Part shown: in pieces, positions 21,604 through 23,696 of the stretch
Layout: each line of letters opens with the position of its first letter
How positions within the stretch are numbered: the first letter of the stretch is position 1
From: a virus
Virus record (IMG/VR): IMGVR_UViG_3300005823_000014
Span: 1 to 23,696 of that record
DNA: 23,696 nt
Direction: 5' to 3' (one strand)
Translations under genes and position numbers: made by a program
The notes under the pieces: model-generated
What the model saw: the letters and a program-made list of their open reading frames with translations, nothing else
Told to the model about the DNA's origin: nothing
Database searches by the model: none

Positions 21604-23112
21604 TTACCTTCTGGCTCGTCTACTGCGCTTAGATCTAAATTTGCGTGACAGGCGCCCTGGCGGACGCCGTCTCTGGGCCTCTTCCTTAATCTCTCCAGGC
21701 ATGTAGCGCGCTAGGAAGGCCGCAATACCAAGAGTCATCACAATATCTTGCGGCTGCTTGTTGTTTTTGGTATCCATATCGCGTCGGTAATGACGCATCT
21801 GGAATAAAAGACCCTTGATCAATGGCCATTGAAACCAGTGATTCGTGACGGCAATCGAAAGGGCGTTAATAAGCGCCTGCTTATCGCTAGCAAAGTTGAT
21901 TCCGTCTACGATGATCCCTTCATTTTCAAAGGCTAGTTCATCAAGGGATTTCTGGGTACCGGTTGTGTCAATCCCTTTATAAACAGGGTTGTACTTGTCG
22001 ATCGCATATTTGAATGAGGATAGGAAGGGCGCGTACGCTCCACGACCGTATACCCAGTCAAAGTATACCATCTTATATGGCTTGCGGTCCACCCGAATTA
22101 CGATAACGCACGCTGCGTTTCTTTTTGGCGGATCGCCGGTTCCAGGATCTCCGGCCAGAAGATACACTCCATCTAGCTCCGGAGGCGTTTCAAAGTGCGT
22201 GATTCCATGGCGAGGATGTACCTCTTCTTTCCAGCCCGGCCTTGGCTTGCCAGTCTCTGGACGTGTAGCCTCGGTCATCAAGTCATTGAGCTCCTGGAAA
22301 GTACATGCATCAACATGGCTGCGTGGAAATGTGGTCATACCATAGTCCGGAAACTCGCCTAGAAGCTCGACATCGACCATCTCGTCGGTGTAATCTGCTT
22401 CCATAAGGCTGACTTGCTCTTCGGTGAGGAATGTATTCTCGTAAATGGTTGATCTAATACTGTTGTAGAGAGACAGCTCCGCCGAATGGTGACCGGCAAC
22501 ACCCTTATAGAAACGTTCCCTAAGCCATGGGGCGTCTGTAGGGCTCGTTGTAACGTCGAGTCTAGCCACTCTAGTACTGCCATCGAGTCTAATGCCTCTA
22601 AGTCGTCCACGGAGAGTTTTGAGCGATATTCCATCGTAGTCGAGTCCAGCTTCATCGTAATTGATACGATCAAACTCCTGTCCTCTAATGAAGCGTGCGT
22701 CCTTACCTGCGGTTCTGAATATCCAGCTTGAGTAATTCTTGAAGTCAATCTGTGGGTAAGGACGGAGGGAAACGTTGTCAATAAGGTGTTCGAGACGTTC
22801 ATTGGATTCAACCCATTCTGTGGCCATTTCAAAGGCCAGCTCGGCTTGCACAGATGTAACTGATGTATTGAGCGCCTTAAAATACGGGATACTCAAGCAG
22901 TCTATCATGTACGACGCCGCTACGCCACGCGTTTTGCCACACGCAATGCCTCCAAGCCATGTGACATTGGCGGCTGGCGCATGGTGAAAAGCCCATTGCT
23001 TAGGGAGAGGATCGGTCCCATAAAGATACCATTGCGAAGCAAGACCGTATCCTTGATTCTCCCTAAGCGCCGCGACTAGTAATGTCTCATCAGCTTCCGT
23101 CAGGATGCTCAT
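21604..23112 (-). CDS. terL: Terminase large subunit (packaging ATPase and nuclease)
   Basis: This 502-residue enzyme drives DNA into the head using ATP and cuts the concatemer. A Walker A motif, Gly-Gly-Ile-Ala-Cys-Gly-Lys-Thr, is at 54-61 and a Walker B, Asn-Tyr-Asp-Glu, at 151-154. A coupling-like Thr-Thr-Ser-Pro-Thr follows near 188-192. The nuclease half carries Asp322 (Leu-Ala-Gly-Asp-Pro-Gly), Asp382 (Gly-Ile-Asp-Thr-Thr) and Asp456 (Gln-Asp-Ile-Val-Met), the three acidic positions of the RNase H-like fold. The last 23 residues are highly basic (many Arg/Lys). The start at 23112 overlaps the previous gene by 23 bases and has no good Shine-Dalgarno, so it probably depends on coupled translation; no better upstream start was found. 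No small terminase gene is recognisable in the window. Confidence 0.96.
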   Translation of the reverse strand: MSILTEADETLLVAALRENQGYGLASQWYLYGTDPLPKQWAFHHAPAANVTWLGGIACGKTRGVAASYMIDCLSIPYFKALNTSVTSVQAELAFEMATEWVESNERLEHLIDNVSLRPYPQIDFKNYSSWIFRTAGKDARFIRGQEFDRINYDEAGLDYDGISLKTLRGRLRGIRLDGSTRVARLDVTTSPTDAPWLRERFYKGVAGHHSAELSLYNSIRSTIYENTFLTEEQVSLMEADYTDEMVDVELLGEFPDYGMTTFPRSHVDACTFQELNDLMTEATRPETGKPRPGWKEEVHPRHGITHFETPPELDGVYLLAGDPGTGDPPKRNAACVIVIRVDRKPYKMVYFDWVYGRGAYAPFLSSFKYAIDKYNPVYKGIDTTGTQKSLDELAFENEGIIVDGINFASDKQALINALSIAVTNHWFQWPLIKGLLFQMRHYRRDMDTKNNKQPQDIVMTLGIAAFLARYMPGEIKEEAQRRRPPGRLSRKFRSKRSRRARR

Positions 23113-23659
23113 TCGCTAGCCATTGAAGAATATCGCCCTTGCGAGTGATTGTGGTAGGCACTGGCGTCTCGTTCTTGCTTGCCCAGGCTCGCAGCTGTCG
23201 AATTGTCCAGTCGGCAGAAAAGTCTGTAGCGACGGGAGCAGCCAATGATGTATCGTCCAGCACGTCATCGGGTCTCTGTTGTGTTCTTGGCGGGGCGGTA
23301 TCGATACGCTCTCGATACGCTGTTTCTGGCGGTGCGCCTACTACATCGCGTCTTACTCGCTCTCTAGGCTCTGGCTGTAGTGGCAGATCGCTCCACGAGA
23401 ACAGATCTTCTCCAAGAACACTCTCTAGCATTCTGCCCGCCATAGTACGGTGCCCGGCCTTATTGATATCGAGCTCGTTTGTGCTGCGTCGTCCAAAGTG
23501 CTTGCCGTCCTTGAAAAAGTTAAATTCATGGACAAGGCTGGGTTGTTTCTTATGCGTAGCTTCAATACCCTTGTCTTCACAGTACTGTATGATAGTATCG
23601 ACAAGTAGTTGAGCGCGCAGCTTCTGCGTACGCGCATTCTCCTGCGCTGGCGAAAACAT
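23090..23659 (-). CDS. Unknown protein with SAP/HeH-like C-terminal motif, possible terminase partner
   Basis: At least 189 residues are encoded. Central residues are rich in Pro, Arg and Glu (about 90-135) and look disordered. The C-terminal 35 or so residues (Asp-Trp-Thr-Ile-Arg-Gln-Leu-Arg-Ala-Trp-Ala-Ser-Lys-Asn... then Thr-Arg-Lys-Gly-Asp-Ile-Leu-Gln-Trp-Leu) match the helix-extended-helix pattern of SAP/HeH domains, which bind DNA or RNA. The N-terminal part has a helix followed by Lys-Lys-Gln-Pro-Ser and a Lys-His-Phe-Gly-Arg segment of unknown kind. Lying just before the large terminase, it could be a small terminase or another DNA-binding helper. The ATG at 23659 has no clear Shine-Dalgarno and the frame stays open to the window edge (12 more sense codons), so the true start may lie outside. 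The alternative is coupling to an upstream gene. Confidence 0.6.
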   Translation of the reverse strand: MFSPAQENARTQKLRAQLLVDTIIQYCEDKGIEATHKKQPSLVHEFNFFKDGKHFGRRSTNELDINKAGHRTMAGRMLESVLGEDLFSWSDLPLQPEPRERVRRDVVGAPPETAYRERIDTAPPRTQQRPDDVLDDTSLAAPVATDFSADWTIRQLRAWASKNETPVPTTITRKGDILQWLANEHPDGS

Positions 23660-23696
23660 TACACCAGAAGCAAGGTTAATTTCATGCCCTCTTTTA
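23659..23696 (-). CDS. Possible C-terminal tail of an upstream gene (partial)
   Basis: One frame is open from the right edge to a TAA that overlaps the following ATG as TAATG (ending ...Lys-Leu-Thr-Leu-Leu-Leu-Val). The same stop/start overlap is used at four other junctions in this window, which favours a gene here. Only 11 codons are visible, so this could be chance. The competing reading is that the neighbouring gene extends to the right in its own frame instead. Confidence 0.3.
   Translation of the reverse strand, partial: KEGMKLTLLLV

Noticed and set aside
1-23696. CRISPR array, tRNA genes, insertion sequence or attachment site
   Set aside because: No regularly spaced direct repeats other than the in-frame fibre units, no cloverleaf-like segment and no transposase or integrase were found by reading; a dedicated tRNA or repeat program was not available.

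Overview
The window is one long leftward (minus-strand) structural module of a tailed dsDNA phage, with virtually every base coding. No integrase, repressor, lysis, replication, tRNA, rRNA, IS or CRISPR feature was seen, so the host cannot be named. The gene content (portal, separate scaffold, HK97-type capsid, tube, frameshifted tail chaperone, very long tape measure, no sheath or contractile baseplate genes) indicates a long, flexible, non-contractile siphovirus tail. Base composition is near balanced and even, and there is no sign of recent foreign insertions. It could be a lytic phage or the structural half of a prophage or metagenomic phage genome.

Read in the direction of transcription (right to left), the layout is as follows. 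(1) Right edge to 21.6 kb: a possible tail of an upstream gene, a gene of unknown role ending in a SAP/HeH-like motif, and the large terminase. (2) 21.6-20.5 kb: four small accessory genes, namely an FmdB-type zinc ribbon, a second zinc-ribbon miniprotein, an HExxH putative metalloprotease and an unknown 72-residue protein. (3) 20.5-15.3 kb, head: portal, a calcineurin-like metallophosphoesterase, a 66-residue possible head-fibre/decoration protein, scaffold, major capsid protein with an inserted beta domain, and a head-tail adaptor. (4) 15.3-13.0 kb, neck and tube: tail-completion-like protein, tube protein, and a G/GT chaperone pair joined by a -1 frameshift. (5) 13.0 kb to the left edge, tail and tip: a 1376-residue tape measure, a Dit-like protein, a 1479-residue tail hub/tip protein with predicted added propeller and jelly-roll parts, a 1212-residue modular fibre/tip protein with C-terminal repeats, and the start of a further virion-type protein that runs off the left edge.

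Genes are tightly coupled. Stop and start codons overlap as TAATG or ATGA at most junctions, and at 18.24 kb and 0.126 kb the stop codon is part of the Shine-Dalgarno sequence (TAAGGAG). The few real gaps are short (12-58 bases). Five of them, next to scaffold, capsid, tube, chaperone/tape measure and the 72-residue gene, contain inverted repeats, and two of these involve the ribosome binding sites of scaffold and capsid. This suggests that product ratios within one long transcript are set by RNA structure and translational coupling rather than by many promoters.

The most unusual points are the double slippery sequence in the tail chaperone pair, an N-terminal segment of the tape measure with an ADP-ribosyltransferase-like pattern (tentative), the composite tail hub, the fibre repeat array that stops part-way into a repeat, and the metallophosphoesterase between portal and scaffold. 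All family assignments come from reading motifs and gene order by eye; no database search was run.
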